NCBI RefSeq assembly: GCF_016056275.1
Contig: NZ_JAECZA010000028.1
Location: 1-43,354 of the forward strand
Source: Dendronalium phyllosphericum CENA369
GTDB lineage: Bacteria > Cyanobacteriota > Cyanobacteriia > Cyanobacteriales > Nostocaceae
Length of the DNA stretch: 43,354 nucleotides
Reading direction: 5' to 3'
In this document: in pieces, positions 24,097 to 32,807 of the stretch
How the letters are laid out: each line of letters opens with the position of its first letter
Position numbering within the stretch: the stretch's first letter is position 1
The notes under the pieces: model-generated
Told to the model about the DNA's origin: nothing
Databases searched by the model: none
What the model saw: the letters and a program-made list of their open reading frames with translations, nothing else
Program-made: the position numbers and the translations under genes

Positions 24097-25863
24097 TTAA
24101 AAAGTAAAAGTACTCCGAAGAATGCCGATAGTCACTGGGTCATTGTCTGGTGTATGACCGGGTTCTAAGATGTGAATTATCGCTGGTGTAATGCTGAGGT
24201 TATTTGTTAACTGAAAACGATAAAATGCTTCTATTTGAGTAGTTGTTCCCGGCTGTCCACCTGCACGTCCTAAACCTGTATTGATAAAGTCAGGGACATT
24301 GTTACCCACGCTAAGAGTACTACTCGTGATTTTAGGTGGTTGTCCAATATAAACTCCACCCAAATTTCCTTTAGCAAACAAATCGGGAAAATTCAGAAAC
24401 ACCATATAATTTGTTGTTTCTACATTTCCCGATTGTCCGGGAATATAGGACTTAGTATAACCACCCCAAGCTCCTAAGGTCAGTTTGGGTGAAATTTGCC
24501 AATTTACAGTAGCACCAACAGCATTGGTTTGTAAGGGTGCTGATTTTCCCGTACTGCTATCAACCGCAGTTAAGCAGTCGTCGCCGACAAAGGTCAACAA
24601 ACAACCATCTGATGAATAGTTATTGACATAATACAAACTTAAATCGACGGTGTTAGTGGGCGTTAACAGCAATTGCACGCCAGTAGTGGTATTTCCATCA
24701 AACAAACCACTATGTTTACCAGGATTGCCAGGTTGATAACTAGTATAAATAGCCTGCAAACTGGCACGTTTAGCAAATTGCCAATCTACAGCTATGCCAC
24801 CATGGCCGTACCCCATATTTAAAATTGGGTTTCTTTGAGCGAAATAAGATAATGGCCCTGTGGCAGCACTTTCCACTCGGTTAGGGCCTCTAAAAGCACT
24901 CGGCATACTCACGTTTTCTGTTCCGATCATCACTGCTAAGTTATCAGTGACTAGCCAGTGATAATTGAGGTCACTAATGATAACGCTATCAGTGGGAAAT
25001 TCGTAGCCAAGGAAAACATCATTGCGCGAAACTCTGTCGCGTGTAACATCATTATTATCAAATCTAGGCCCAGTGGTACCCTTACCAAATAACAAACCTG
25101 TGAACAAGTAACTACGAGGGGTAAATTGACTAGTTAAATACAGCTGCGTCAGGGATATGACATCAGTGTTTGTACCTCCGTCTTGGGTATCTTTGATGCC
25201 ATCTCTAGGATTAACGTCGCCACGGTTGCTTGTTCGTCCTTGAACGCCAATTATATGTAGCCCGGTGAGTTTAGTCGTGGCAGAGAATTGATTTGCTGCA
25301 ATTTCAGCGTTGCGGGCTTCTAAATTATCAACTCGACCGCGCAAAGTCGTTAATTCCGCAGCAAATTCCGTCTGTAATCTTTGCAAAGTTGCTAAATCTT
25401 GTTTGATTACCAAATCAGATGTAGCTGTAGCAATCAGTTCGTTAACTCGGTCTAAGCAAGCATTCACACCAGCAGCAAATTCATACCGACTAATAGCCCG
25501 ATCGCCACGATATAACTCATTGGGATAACCTGCAATGCAACCGTAGCGTTCTACCAAAGACTGCAAAGCTTGAAAAGCCCAATCTGTGGGTTGTACATCT
25601 TTGAGCTGTGAAACCGATGTGACTTGTGCCATCGGTTCAGTAATTTCTTGTAAAATATGTTTGCCAGTATCGCTAGAGGATGTAGGTAGATGCTTTAAGT
25701 TTAAATCTATACTGGAATTAACCCTTGTATCTATATATTCTTGGGCGATCGCTTTTGAGGCTATTGTGTTAAATCCTACAACTATTAACCAGATAAATAT
25801 CCAGGTTTTGCCGTGAGGTCGGCTAATGAATCTAGCTTTCAACTTTCTACACTCTACTCCCAT
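24097..25863 (-). CDS. iron uptake porin (SLH domain, OprB-type beta-barrel)
   Basis: Outer-membrane protein of 588 residues. It has an N-terminal signal peptide (hydrophobic WIFIWLIVVGFNTIA, likely cleavage after AIA near residue 40), one SLH domain at about 87-147 (LKDVQPTDWAFQALQSLVER, then SRYEFAAGVNACLDR) that binds peptidoglycan-linked polymer, a coiled-coil linker at about 150-191 and an OprB/carbohydrate-selective-type barrel from about 193 to the terminal phenylalanine. This is the standard cyanobacterial major porin layout, and members are implicated in inorganic iron passage. Start ATG at 25861-25863. It is divergent from the gene at 26041 across a 177-bp promoter region that holds a direct repeat. 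Confidence 0.9.
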   Translation of the reverse strand: MGVECRKLKARFISRPHGKTWIFIWLIVVGFNTIASKAIAQEYIDTRVNSSIDLNLKHLPTSSSDTGKHILQEITEPMAQVTSVSQLKDVQPTDWAFQALQSLVERYGCIAGYPNELYRGDRAISRYEFAAGVNACLDRVNELIATATSDLVIKQDLATLQRLQTEFAAELTTLRGRVDNLEARNAEIAANQFSATTKLTGLHIIGVQGRTSNRGDVNPRDGIKDTQDGGTNTDVISLTQLYLTSQFTPRSYLFTGLLFGKGTTGPRFDNNDVTRDRVSRNDVFLGYEFPTDSVIISDLNYHWLVTDNLAVMIGTENVSMPSAFRGPNRVESAATGPLSYFAQRNPILNMGYGHGGIAVDWQFAKRASLQAIYTSYQPGNPGKHSGLFDGNTTTGVQLLLTPTNTVDLSLYYVNNYSSDGCLLTFVGDDCLTAVDSSTGKSAPLQTNAVGATVNWQISPKLTLGAWGGYTKSYIPGQSGNVETTNYMVFLNFPDLFAKGNLGGVYIGQPPKITSSTLSVGNNVPDFINTGLGRAGGQPGTTTQIEAFYRFQLTNNLSITPAIIHILEPGHTPDNDPVTIGILRSTFTF

Positions 25864-25898
25864 ACTTAAGCAAGAGTGTATTCAGTATCATCTATTGA

Positions 25899-25945
25899 TG
25901 ACATGAGAAAATTTACTGACTTTTAAAATGACATGAGAAAAATTA
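25899..25945. promoter_or_regulatory. direct repeat TGACATGAGAAAA in a divergent promoter region
   Basis: TGACATGAGAAAA occurs at 25899-25911 and again at 25929-25941, 30 bp apart, each followed by A/T-TTACT. It lies about 36-80 bp upstream of the porin start. The spacing of nearly three helical turns would suit a regulator bound on one face of the DNA. No known regulator is recognised. Confidence 0.45.
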
Positions 25946-26040
25946 CTTATTTTATACCAAATTAGACTGTAAAGATTTTTAGTAACATTTGAAAGCGCGA
26001 GTATAAAAGAAACAATAATTTGGATTGATGAAGCACTAAC

Positions 26041-28560
26041 ATGGTACAGCGCTCGCGTAAGCTGACGGTAAAATCTTTTGGACGCTATCAGCCTCGTGCA
26101 GGTGCGGTCAAACGCATCTCTCGCAAACATCGGGAACACGTGAGTTCCGACCCTTCGTGTACTCTTCAAGAACCCTTTCAGGAAACGCAGTTGTCGCCTG
26201 AATTGGAAAAACCTTACTTGCTACAACAAGGGGAATTCTCTGTTAGCACAGGCTCGACTATAGAAGAAGTTCGCATAGAGGAAAACCCTCCCGCACAGAG
26301 CATCTATAATTCAGTAAAGCCATCCGACGAGGCACTCCCTCCGCAAAAGAAAGGTTGGTTTTCTTCAACGTTGGCGATCGCAATTTTACTGAGTGGAGCC
26401 GGCTTAGTTATCGCTTTTACTTGGTTTAGTATTCTTTTTATATTCAATCCAGCACAGATAGGCTGGTTAAATAAATTTTTACCTGAATGGGCGCAAATAC
26501 CCCTTGGCTATAGCGAACCCCCTCAAACTCTGGAACAAATTCAAGAAAAGTTGAGCAAACAACAACAAATAGCTGGTAATACCCTGGCTTTAGATGACGA
26601 GGAAAACTCATTTTTATTGCCAGTCGTTCAGCAGCGTGCTAATTGTCAGTCAGACTGTCAAGAAATTGTGGAACTGAGGGTTTATCAGCGCTCAACTGAG
26701 GTGGAGTTTGAATCGCAGTCAGAAAAATACTTTCGTTTGGCGTATTACCTACCTGTAACTGGGCCAGAAGAATCTTTGGCAGTTACTACATCAGAAAACC
26801 ACAATGCTTTACCTTTAAACACAGTAAAACGCTTTGAAGGCGATGGCGTTTCGCCAGGAATTTGGTTTTCTTTGCAAGGTCAGCGCCAACAAGCAACCAA
26901 TGCGATCGCTTACGGTCAGATTGTCTACTACAATCCAGGACGGACTAACCTCCAACAGATGTTGTCTTGGACAAATCCCAATGGTCAAGTGCCCAAATGG
27001 CAGCAAGTGACTGGTGGTGGTGCAAAAGAATTAGTTATCGATCGAACAGTCGATTTGGAACCGCAGTTAAGCGTTTACCAAGTTAAAAATGTCAAGCTGT
27101 ACCTCAACCCCATTCAACTAGAAGCAATTTCCCTCCAACCACCAGCCTTGAAGGATTCTGCTTACCAAAATGCCCTGTTAATTGCTCGCAATGGCTTGTG
27201 GACACCAGCCTTTGAGTGGTTGGAATCTATCCGAAAACAGCGAAAAGGAGTTTTACCAGCAGCACAAGCGCAAATCGATCTGATTCGCTTGCACGCCCAA
27301 CTTACTAAAGCCCAAGCCGAGAAAACTTGGGCCAGTCCTAGTCAACAAGTGTTAGCAGAATTGATTGATGGTCGTTGGGAAAAAGCTTTACAGGTGTTTG
27401 CACAATCACCGCAAAATAGACAGGAAATTGCCATCCTCCTGAAAGCAGATAGCGGCAGGTTATGGAATCGTACAGTAGCAGCCTTGCGGGTTAAGCCAGA
27501 TAGACCAGAGGTGCAAGCTTGGGCAGCCCTGATTTTAGCAGAGCAACAAGGGGAAGGCCGGGCTAATTCTTGGTTGAAGGCGCAACCAAAAATTACCAAC
27601 GCCACCGTTACGTATATTCAAGGTCTGTTAAAACAACTCAATGAAAATCGGCCATCTCAAATTTCTAGTCACCCCAGCCAGCTTGTCGGTACGGTGCAAC
27701 CGCTGTCGCAAATTAACCCCAAGGAGTGGCTACCAGTACCAAAAGCAGACCTGACACTCAAAGACAAAGAAGTTTGGTATCAGGTAGAAGTGAGTACTTT
27801 TAATGACGGCAAACGCTGGCTCAGTTCGCCCTTTGGAAATTTGCGATTACCGAAAGATTTTCCAGGCAAATTTTTATGGGAAACTTTGGGAATTAATATC
27901 AACCCGACTGTTCAAATAATTGTTCGACTGCCGAATGGCGAACAGCAAACAACTGCTGCCACTGTTAAAGGAGTACGACTGCAAAATGGAGTGCTACGGC
28001 TATTAGCTGCTGGAGAGGCGATTGTTGAGAATCAAAACGAGGAGCGATCGCCAATTCTAGCTTTGACCGATAATACATTAGAGTGGGTGCAGCCATCTCC
28101 CATTACCTTATCAGAACTCTATCAGCAAAATCCCCAAGTAGTGGAAAATGTATTATCGACTGTCTGGCACTCCTTACAACAATCAAGTCAAATTTCAGCT
28201 GGTGATGTTCCTAAGTTCTTGCAGATTCAAGAGCAAATAGGTCAATGGCCCGTTCAGGTCATTGATTTAACAAACGATAATAAGCCAGAAACCGCGCTCA
28301 CTCTCTCTCAAGAAGCCGTAGCTTCCTTGAAAGATTTCACAAAAACAACTCCAGAACGCGAGAAAATTCCCTACCGTTCCCGTACCCTGATTTTGTCTGA
28401 TACTGGTAAGGTTATTTACACGGATTTTCAGAAAAATTCTCAACAAGCATTGACAGCGATCGCCAAAATTTCCAGCGGTCAATCCCTCGCTTTACTAGTT
28501 GAGAATGCCAAGAACTACAGTCTCAAGCGCTGGTCAACTCAAAATCAGCGCTTTGAGTAG
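26041..28560 (+). CDS. conserved hypothetical one-pass membrane protein
   Basis: Protein of 839 residues that I do not recognise beyond its being cyanobacterial in character. A basic N-terminus (R/K-rich residues 3-32) and a low-complexity stretch precede one clear transmembrane helix at about 109-136; the remaining 700 residues would lie outside the cytoplasm. The outer part mixes beta-rich segments (about 195-370) with a helical TPR-like stretch (about 375-535: ALLIARNGLWTPAFEWLESI, LAELIDGRWEKALQVFAQS) and a C-terminal alpha/beta region. A C-x3-C pair (NCQSDCQE) is near residue 202. It starts at ATG and is divergent from the porin. The role may be in the envelope; no function is assigned. 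Confidence 0.7.
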   Translation: MVQRSRKLTVKSFGRYQPRAGAVKRISRKHREHVSSDPSCTLQEPFQETQLSPELEKPYLLQQGEFSVSTGSTIEEVRIEENPPAQSIYNSVKPSDEALPPQKKGWFSSTLAIAILLSGAGLVIAFTWFSILFIFNPAQIGWLNKFLPEWAQIPLGYSEPPQTLEQIQEKLSKQQQIAGNTLALDDEENSFLLPVVQQRANCQSDCQEIVELRVYQRSTEVEFESQSEKYFRLAYYLPVTGPEESLAVTTSENHNALPLNTVKRFEGDGVSPGIWFSLQGQRQQATNAIAYGQIVYYNPGRTNLQQMLSWTNPNGQVPKWQQVTGGGAKELVIDRTVDLEPQLSVYQVKNVKLYLNPIQLEAISLQPPALKDSAYQNALLIARNGLWTPAFEWLESIRKQRKGVLPAAQAQIDLIRLHAQLTKAQAEKTWASPSQQVLAELIDGRWEKALQVFAQSPQNRQEIAILLKADSGRLWNRTVAALRVKPDRPEVQAWAALILAEQQGEGRANSWLKAQPKITNATVTYIQGLLKQLNENRPSQISSHPSQLVGTVQPLSQINPKEWLPVPKADLTLKDKEVWYQVEVSTFNDGKRWLSSPFGNLRLPKDFPGKFLWETLGININPTVQIIVRLPNGEQQTTAATVKGVRLQNGVLRLLAAGEAIVENQNEERSPILALTDNTLEWVQPSPITLSELYQQNPQVVENVLSTVWHSLQQSSQISAGDVPKFLQIQEQIGQWPVQVIDLTNDNKPETALTLSQEAVASLKDFTKTTPEREKIPYRSRTLILSDTGKVIYTDFQKNSQQALTAIAKISSGQSLALLVENAKNYSLKRWSTQNQRFE

Positions 28561-28619
28561 CAGCCCCTTACTCAAATCCAGACCGGAGTAATCAGGCATT
28601 CTCTTCCTAGAAAACTAAC

Positions 28620-28811
28620 CTATTCTTCAGGGTCGCTAGCAGTTTGCCGTTGCTCCTTCAAGTTTTGCAATTGCTCCAACAAAGAATCTACCTCTGCTTG
28701 CAAACTTCTCAGCTTGAGTTGCTGGTCGTTTTGGTAACAAGATTTAGTTAAATCACTTACCCAAAGAGTTTGGGAGTGGTATTTGGAAACACTAGATGAA
28801 TAAGTAGGCAT
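28620..28811 (-). CDS. small coiled-coil protein
   Basis: Protein of 63 residues. The first half (MPTYSSSVSKYHSQTLWVSD) is polar and aromatic. The second half is a heptad-patterned helix (LKLRSLQAEVDSLLEQLQNL) likely to form a coiled coil, ending acidic. It is convergent with the gene ending at 28560. I assign no function. The clean coiled-coil pattern makes it a probable real gene. Confidence 0.55.
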   Translation of the reverse strand: MPTYSSSVSKYHSQTLWVSDLTKSCYQNDQQLKLRSLQAEVDSLLEQLQNLKEQRQTASDPEE

Positions 28812-29023
28812 TGCTAAAAGAATTTAAAAATTAACTCACACCTTTGGTAAATATTATAATAATGTAAGTTTAAGGATTGTTAAATGATTGTATATTTTAA
28901 ATCATTTACTCTAATACATTACTGGTGTTTTTATAAGTGACTGCAATTGGATCGGTTGAGTTCCAGGTGGGGGAGTGAGGGAGATGAGGGAGATGAGGGA
29001 GAATAACTTCCGACTTCCGACTT

Positions 29024-29147
29024 CTGCCTCCTGCCTCCTGACTTGAAAAAGGGTGTGGGGTGTAGGGTGTAGGGTGTAGGGAATATTCCTTTTTCATGTA
29101 TGGCGATGAAAATTTTTTCATCGGGACTGCCTCCTGCCTCCTGCCTT
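29024..29147 (+). repeat. dispersed repeat rich in CTGCCTC heptamers, copy 2
   Basis: Same order of elements as 3026-3163: heptamers, ACTTGAAAAAGGGTGTGGGG, GTGTAGG repeats, CCTTTTTCATGTATGGCGATG, a TTTTCATC hairpin and GGGACTGCC heptamers. It lies in the 528-bp gap upstream of thrC. The rest of that gap is AT-rich with GAGATGAGG repeats at 28977-29001 and no gene. Confidence 0.85.
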
Positions 29148-29339
29148 CATGATGATAAACTGAGCGTTCTACAGAAAATAAAAATTGCAAGTAAGACGCT
29201 TGCATTAAAAGAGATAATATTCTTCTGGAATGAAAAATCTGAACAATGGGAACTGAAAACGAGAAATGTATTTTCTTGTTCATTACCCAATACCATATTT
29301 GTCTATTTCCAAATCCTTAGTTAAAAAATTTTAAATCCC

Positions 29340-30431
29340 GTGACTGCAAGCTTGTCTGCCATTAAATCTCATTGCCAACCCTGGCCTGGACTGATAGAAG
29401 CCTATCGTGAGTATTTGCCTGTGAGTGAAAAAACGCCTGTTGTTACCTTGTTGGAGGGTAACACTCCGTTGATTCCAGTGCCAGCGATCGCAGAACGTAT
29501 CGGCAGACAAGTGCGTGTATTTGTCAAATACGACGGTCTTAACCCCACTGGTAGCTTCAAAGACCGGGGCATGACAATGGCAATTTCTAAGGCGAAAGAA
29601 ACCGGGTCAAAGGCGGTAATTTGCGCCAGCACGGGTAATACCTCCGCCGCCGCCGCCGCCTATGCCAAACGTGGGGGGATGAATGCTTTTGTACTAATTC
29701 CTGATGGCTATGTGGCCCTGGGTAAGTTGGCACAGGCGTTACTGTATGGCGCAGAAGTACTGGCAATTAAAGGTAATTTTGACCAAGCACTAGAAATTGT
29801 CCGCGAGATGGCCGAAAGCTATCCGATAACTTTGGTAAATTCGGTAAATCCCTACCGCTTGGAAGGTCAAAAAACCGCAGCTTTTGAAATTGTTGATGTC
29901 CTAGGTAATGCCCCCGACTGGTTATGCATCCCTGTAGGAAATGCGGGAAATATCACAGCATATTGGATGGGTTTTTGTCAATATCATCAGGCGATGAAAT
30001 GCGATCGCTTGCCTCGGATGATGGGATTCCAAGCAGCAGGTGCAGCTCCTTTAGTGAACGGTAAACCAGTAGCCCATCCCGAAACCTTAGCAACAGCAAT
30101 TCGCATTGGCAACCCAGCTAGTTGGGAGTTAGCGAGCGCCGCGCAATCAGCAAGCCAAGGCAGTTTCCATGCTGTCACCGATGCGGAAATTCTTGATGCT
30201 TATCGACTGTTAGCAGCATCGGAAGGTATTTTCTGCGAACCCGCCAGTGCTGCTTCCGTCGCAGGTTTGTTGCAAGTCAAAGACCAAGTCCCTACCGGAG
30301 CAACAGTGGTTTGTGTGCTTACTGGCAACGGTCTCAAAGACCCAGATACAGCTATTAAGCACAGTCACAGTCAATTTAAACAGGGTATTGCAGCTGAATT
30401 GGGAGCAGTGGCAGAAGCAATGGGATTTTAA
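29340..30431 (+). CDS. thrC: threonine synthase
   Basis: PLP enzyme of 363 residues that converts O-phosphohomoserine to threonine, of the short bacterial (class II-fold) type. The PLP lysine is in [17 protein letters not shown] (near residue 75), with the following [16 protein letters not shown], the phosphate loop [10 protein letters not shown] and the C-terminal LTGNGLKD motif. The start is GTG; no strong Shine-Dalgarno is visible. Cyanobacteria often have more than one threonine synthase, so this may not be the only one. A fold-type II dehydratase follows 47 bp downstream on the same strand and probably shares its transcript. Confidence 0.95.
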   Translation: MTASLSAIKSHCQPWPGLIEAYREYLPVSEKTPVVTLLEGNTPLIPVPAIAERIGRQVRVFVKYDGLNPTGSFKDRGMTMAISKAKETGSKAVICASTGNTSAAAAAYAKRGGMNAFVLIPDGYVALGKLAQALLYGAEVLAIKGNFDQALEIVREMAESYPITLVNSVNPYRLEGQKTAAFEIVDVLGNAPDWLCIPVGNAGNITAYWMGFCQYHQAMKCDRLPRMMGFQAAGAAPLVNGKPVAHPETLATAIRIGNPASWELASAAQSASQGSFHAVTDAEILDAYRLLAASEGIFCEPASAASVAGLLQVKDQVPTGATVVCVLTGNGLKDPDTAIKHSHSQFKQGIAAELGAVAEAMGF

Positions 30432-30478
30432 ACGCAGTGGCTTAGGGCAAACAGCAAGAATATTTAATACTGCCATCA

Positions 30479-31444
30479 ATGTCACAACCTAACACCGTCA
30501 CCATAACAGACATTCAAGCAGCTCAAGCCCGTATTGCTGGTATTGCTCATCGCACGCCTGTGCTAACTTCCAGAACAGTTAACGATCGCACCAACAGTCA
30601 AGTATTTTTTAAGTGCGAAAATTTTCAACGCACGGGGGCATTTAAGTTTAGAGGTGCGTACAATGCACTAGCACAGCTATCAGCAACACAAAAGCAAAAA
30701 GGCGTGCTTACCTACTCGTCGGGAAATCATGCCCAAGCGATCGCTTTGGCTGGACAACTGCTAAATATTCCCACTACTATTGTCATGCCTGAAAATGCTC
30801 CTATTGTGAAGCAAACTGCTACTCGCGGTTACGGTGCAGAGGTGATTATTTACAACCCAGAAAAAACTAATCGGGAAGAATTAGCCCAAAATTTAGCAAG
30901 CGATCGCGCTTTGACCCTCATTCCTCCTTACGATTGTCCTCATGTAGTGGCGGGACAAGGTACAACAGCTTTAGAACTGATCCAAGAAGTTGGTCAATTG
31001 GACTTGTTGTTAGTTTGTTGCGGTGGTGGCGGATTAATTTCTGGTTGTGCAATTGCTGCCAAAGCACTTTCACCAGAATGTAAAGTAATTGGCGTAGAAC
31101 CAGAACTAGCCGACGATGCAACTCGTTCCTTTCACAGCAAAACTCTGCAAACTGTCCGCAATCCTCCTACCATTGCCGACGGCGTTCGTACTCCCAGCCT
31201 TGGTAAAATTACTTTCCCCTTAGTGTTACATTACGTCGATGATATGGTGACGGTATCTGAAGCAGCGATTCTTCGTAGCATGTTTTTCTTGTGGGAACGG
31301 CTGAAGATTGTCGTTGAACCCACAGGGGCCTTGGCAGCTGCTGCATTACTAGAAGGTGTGGTGACAGCACCAAGCGCCAAAATTGGTGTCATTATCAGCG
31401 GTGGCAATGTAGATTTAACACAAGTAGGTAAAAGGGACTGGTGA
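30479..31444 (+). CDS. threonine/serine dehydratase (TdcB / serine racemase-like)
   Basis: Fold-type II PLP enzyme of 321 residues without an ACT regulatory domain, so of the catabolic threonine dehydratase or serine racemase group rather than biosynthetic IlvA. The PLP lysine lies in FQRTGAFKFRGAYNAL (near residue 54), the substrate loop is SSGNHAQ and the phosphate-binding loop is CCGGGGLISG. It would deaminate threonine to 2-oxobutyrate and serine to pyruvate, or racemise serine or hydroxyaspartate. Position after thrC suggests coupling of threonine synthesis and breakdown or isoleucine supply. Confidence 0.85.
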   Translation: MSQPNTVTITDIQAAQARIAGIAHRTPVLTSRTVNDRTNSQVFFKCENFQRTGAFKFRGAYNALAQLSATQKQKGVLTYSSGNHAQAIALAGQLLNIPTTIVMPENAPIVKQTATRGYGAEVIIYNPEKTNREELAQNLASDRALTLIPPYDCPHVVAGQGTTALELIQEVGQLDLLLVCCGGGGLISGCAIAAKALSPECKVIGVEPELADDATRSFHSKTLQTVRNPPTIADGVRTPSLGKITFPLVLHYVDDMVTVSEAAILRSMFFLWERLKIVVEPTGALAAAALLEGVVTAPSAKIGVIISGGNVDLTQVGKRDW

Positions 31445-31449
31445 CTGGG

Positions 31450-31591
31450 GACTGGGGAGCCAGTCGCGTGCAAAGAGAAGTGCGGTCTTGGGCAAAGCCC
31501 AAGTAGAGCAACTTTGGGGAGTTCCCTCCACCCTTGCGAACTGGCGTTAACTGGGTTTTTACTCAGCACTCAGCACTCAGCACTCAGCACT
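31450..31591. repeat. palindromic repeat plus ACTCAGC heptamers
   Basis: CTTGGGC-AAA-GCCCAAG hairpin at 31487-31503, followed at 31561-31591 by four ACTCAGC heptamers, the reverse complement of the AGTGCTG type at 1539. It lies between the convergent dehydratase and aminotransferase genes. Confidence 0.8.
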
Positions 31592-31595
31592 TTCT

Positions 31596-32807
31596 CTATT
31601 CGGAAGCAGAGACAAGAACTTCAGGCTGATAGCGGATGCCAGCTTGTTTGAAGCGATGCAAAGCTTCGCCCAAGCGATCGCAGTCGGCAATCAAACTAAT
31701 TCTCACATATCCCTCACCTGCAACCCCAAAAGCATTACCGGGAGTAACGACAACGCCTGTTTGCTGCAATACATTCAGGGCAAAATCTGTGGAACCCATG
31801 CCGACAGGACACTTCACCCAAAGATACATTGTCGCTTTAGTTTTTGGCACATCCCAACCCAACTGCCCTAACCCTTGAATCAGGAAATCGCGGCGGGTAC
31901 GGTAGCGTTGTTGCACTTCATGCAAATAAATATCTGGCAGTTGCAAAGCTGTTTCTGCGGCTGTTTGCAAAGCCGCAAAAATCCCATAATCCAAATTGGT
32001 TTTTAGCGTCCGCAAACCTTGAATGACATGGCGGTTGCCCACCACAAAACCCACGCGCCAACCAGCCATATTGTAGGTTTTAGATAAGGTGTGAAATTCC
32101 ACACCAATTTCTTTCGCACCGGGAATTTCTAACAAGCTAGTCGGTTGATAACCATCAAAAGCTAACTCGGCATAACACAAGTCATGCACCAGGAGGATTT
32201 CATATTTACGGGCGAAAGCAACGATTTCTTCAAAGAATTCGCGGGGGGCGGTGGCGGCAGTGGGATTGCTGGGATAGTTGAAATAGAGAATTTTGGCTTG
32301 TTCGGCAACTTCGTCAGGAATGGCAGCTAAATCAATTAACCAGTCATTTTCTGGTTTGAGAATCAAGCTGTGAATTTTGCCTCCAGCAATTACCGGGCCG
32401 CGAAAATGGGCGGGGTAAGCCGGAGAAGGTACGAGAACGACATCGCCAGGGTTAATATAGGCGATCGCCAGATGAGTTAATCCTTCTTTAGAACCGAGTA
32501 GCGGCAATGCTTCGCTATCGGGATCGAGAACAACATCATAACGGCGACGATACCAATTAGTTATGGCACGGCGGAAACTAGCAGTACCTTCAAAAGGGGG
32601 ATAACCGTGATTGGCGGGATTTTGCAAAGCGGCGATCGCAGCTTCTACCACTGGTTGTGGTGTTGCGCCATCGGGGTTCCCCATGCCCAAGTCAATTAAA
32701 TCTAATCCTTGTTCGCGTGCCTTGGCCTTAAGTTCGTCCAGACGGGCAAATACATAAGGTGGCAATTTCTGTATGCGTTCTGCTGGGACAATCCAATCCA
32801 AACTCAT
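31596..32807 (-). CDS. class I/II aminotransferase, AlaC/LL-DAP aminotransferase-like
   Basis: PLP aminotransferase of 403 residues. Sequence blocks DLIDLGMGNPDGATPQPVVE, HGYPPFEG, RRRYDVVLDPDSEALPLLGS, NYPSNPTA and the PLP-lysine block TLSKTYNMAGWRVGF (lysine near 236) strongly resemble E. coli AlaC, the glutamate-pyruvate aminotransferase. Cyanobacterial members are often labelled LL-diaminopimelate or aspartate aminotransferases. The start ATG overlaps the stop of the upstream dehydrogenase by 4 bp (ATGA), so the two are translationally coupled. The exact substrate is open; transamination of pyruvate or a related 2-oxo acid is likeliest. Confidence 0.85.
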   Translation of the reverse strand: MSLDWIVPAERIQKLPPYVFARLDELKAKAREQGLDLIDLGMGNPDGATPQPVVEAAIAALQNPANHGYPPFEGTASFRRAITNWYRRRYDVVLDPDSEALPLLGSKEGLTHLAIAYINPGDVVLVPSPAYPAHFRGPVIAGGKIHSLILKPENDWLIDLAAIPDEVAEQAKILYFNYPSNPTAATAPREFFEEIVAFARKYEILLVHDLCYAELAFDGYQPTSLLEIPGAKEIGVEFHTLSKTYNMAGWRVGFVVGNRHVIQGLRTLKTNLDYGIFAALQTAAETALQLPDIYLHEVQQRYRTRRDFLIQGLGQLGWDVPKTKATMYLWVKCPVGMGSTDFALNVLQQTGVVVTPGNAFGVAGEGYVRISLIADCDRLGEALHRFKQAGIRYQPEVLVSASE

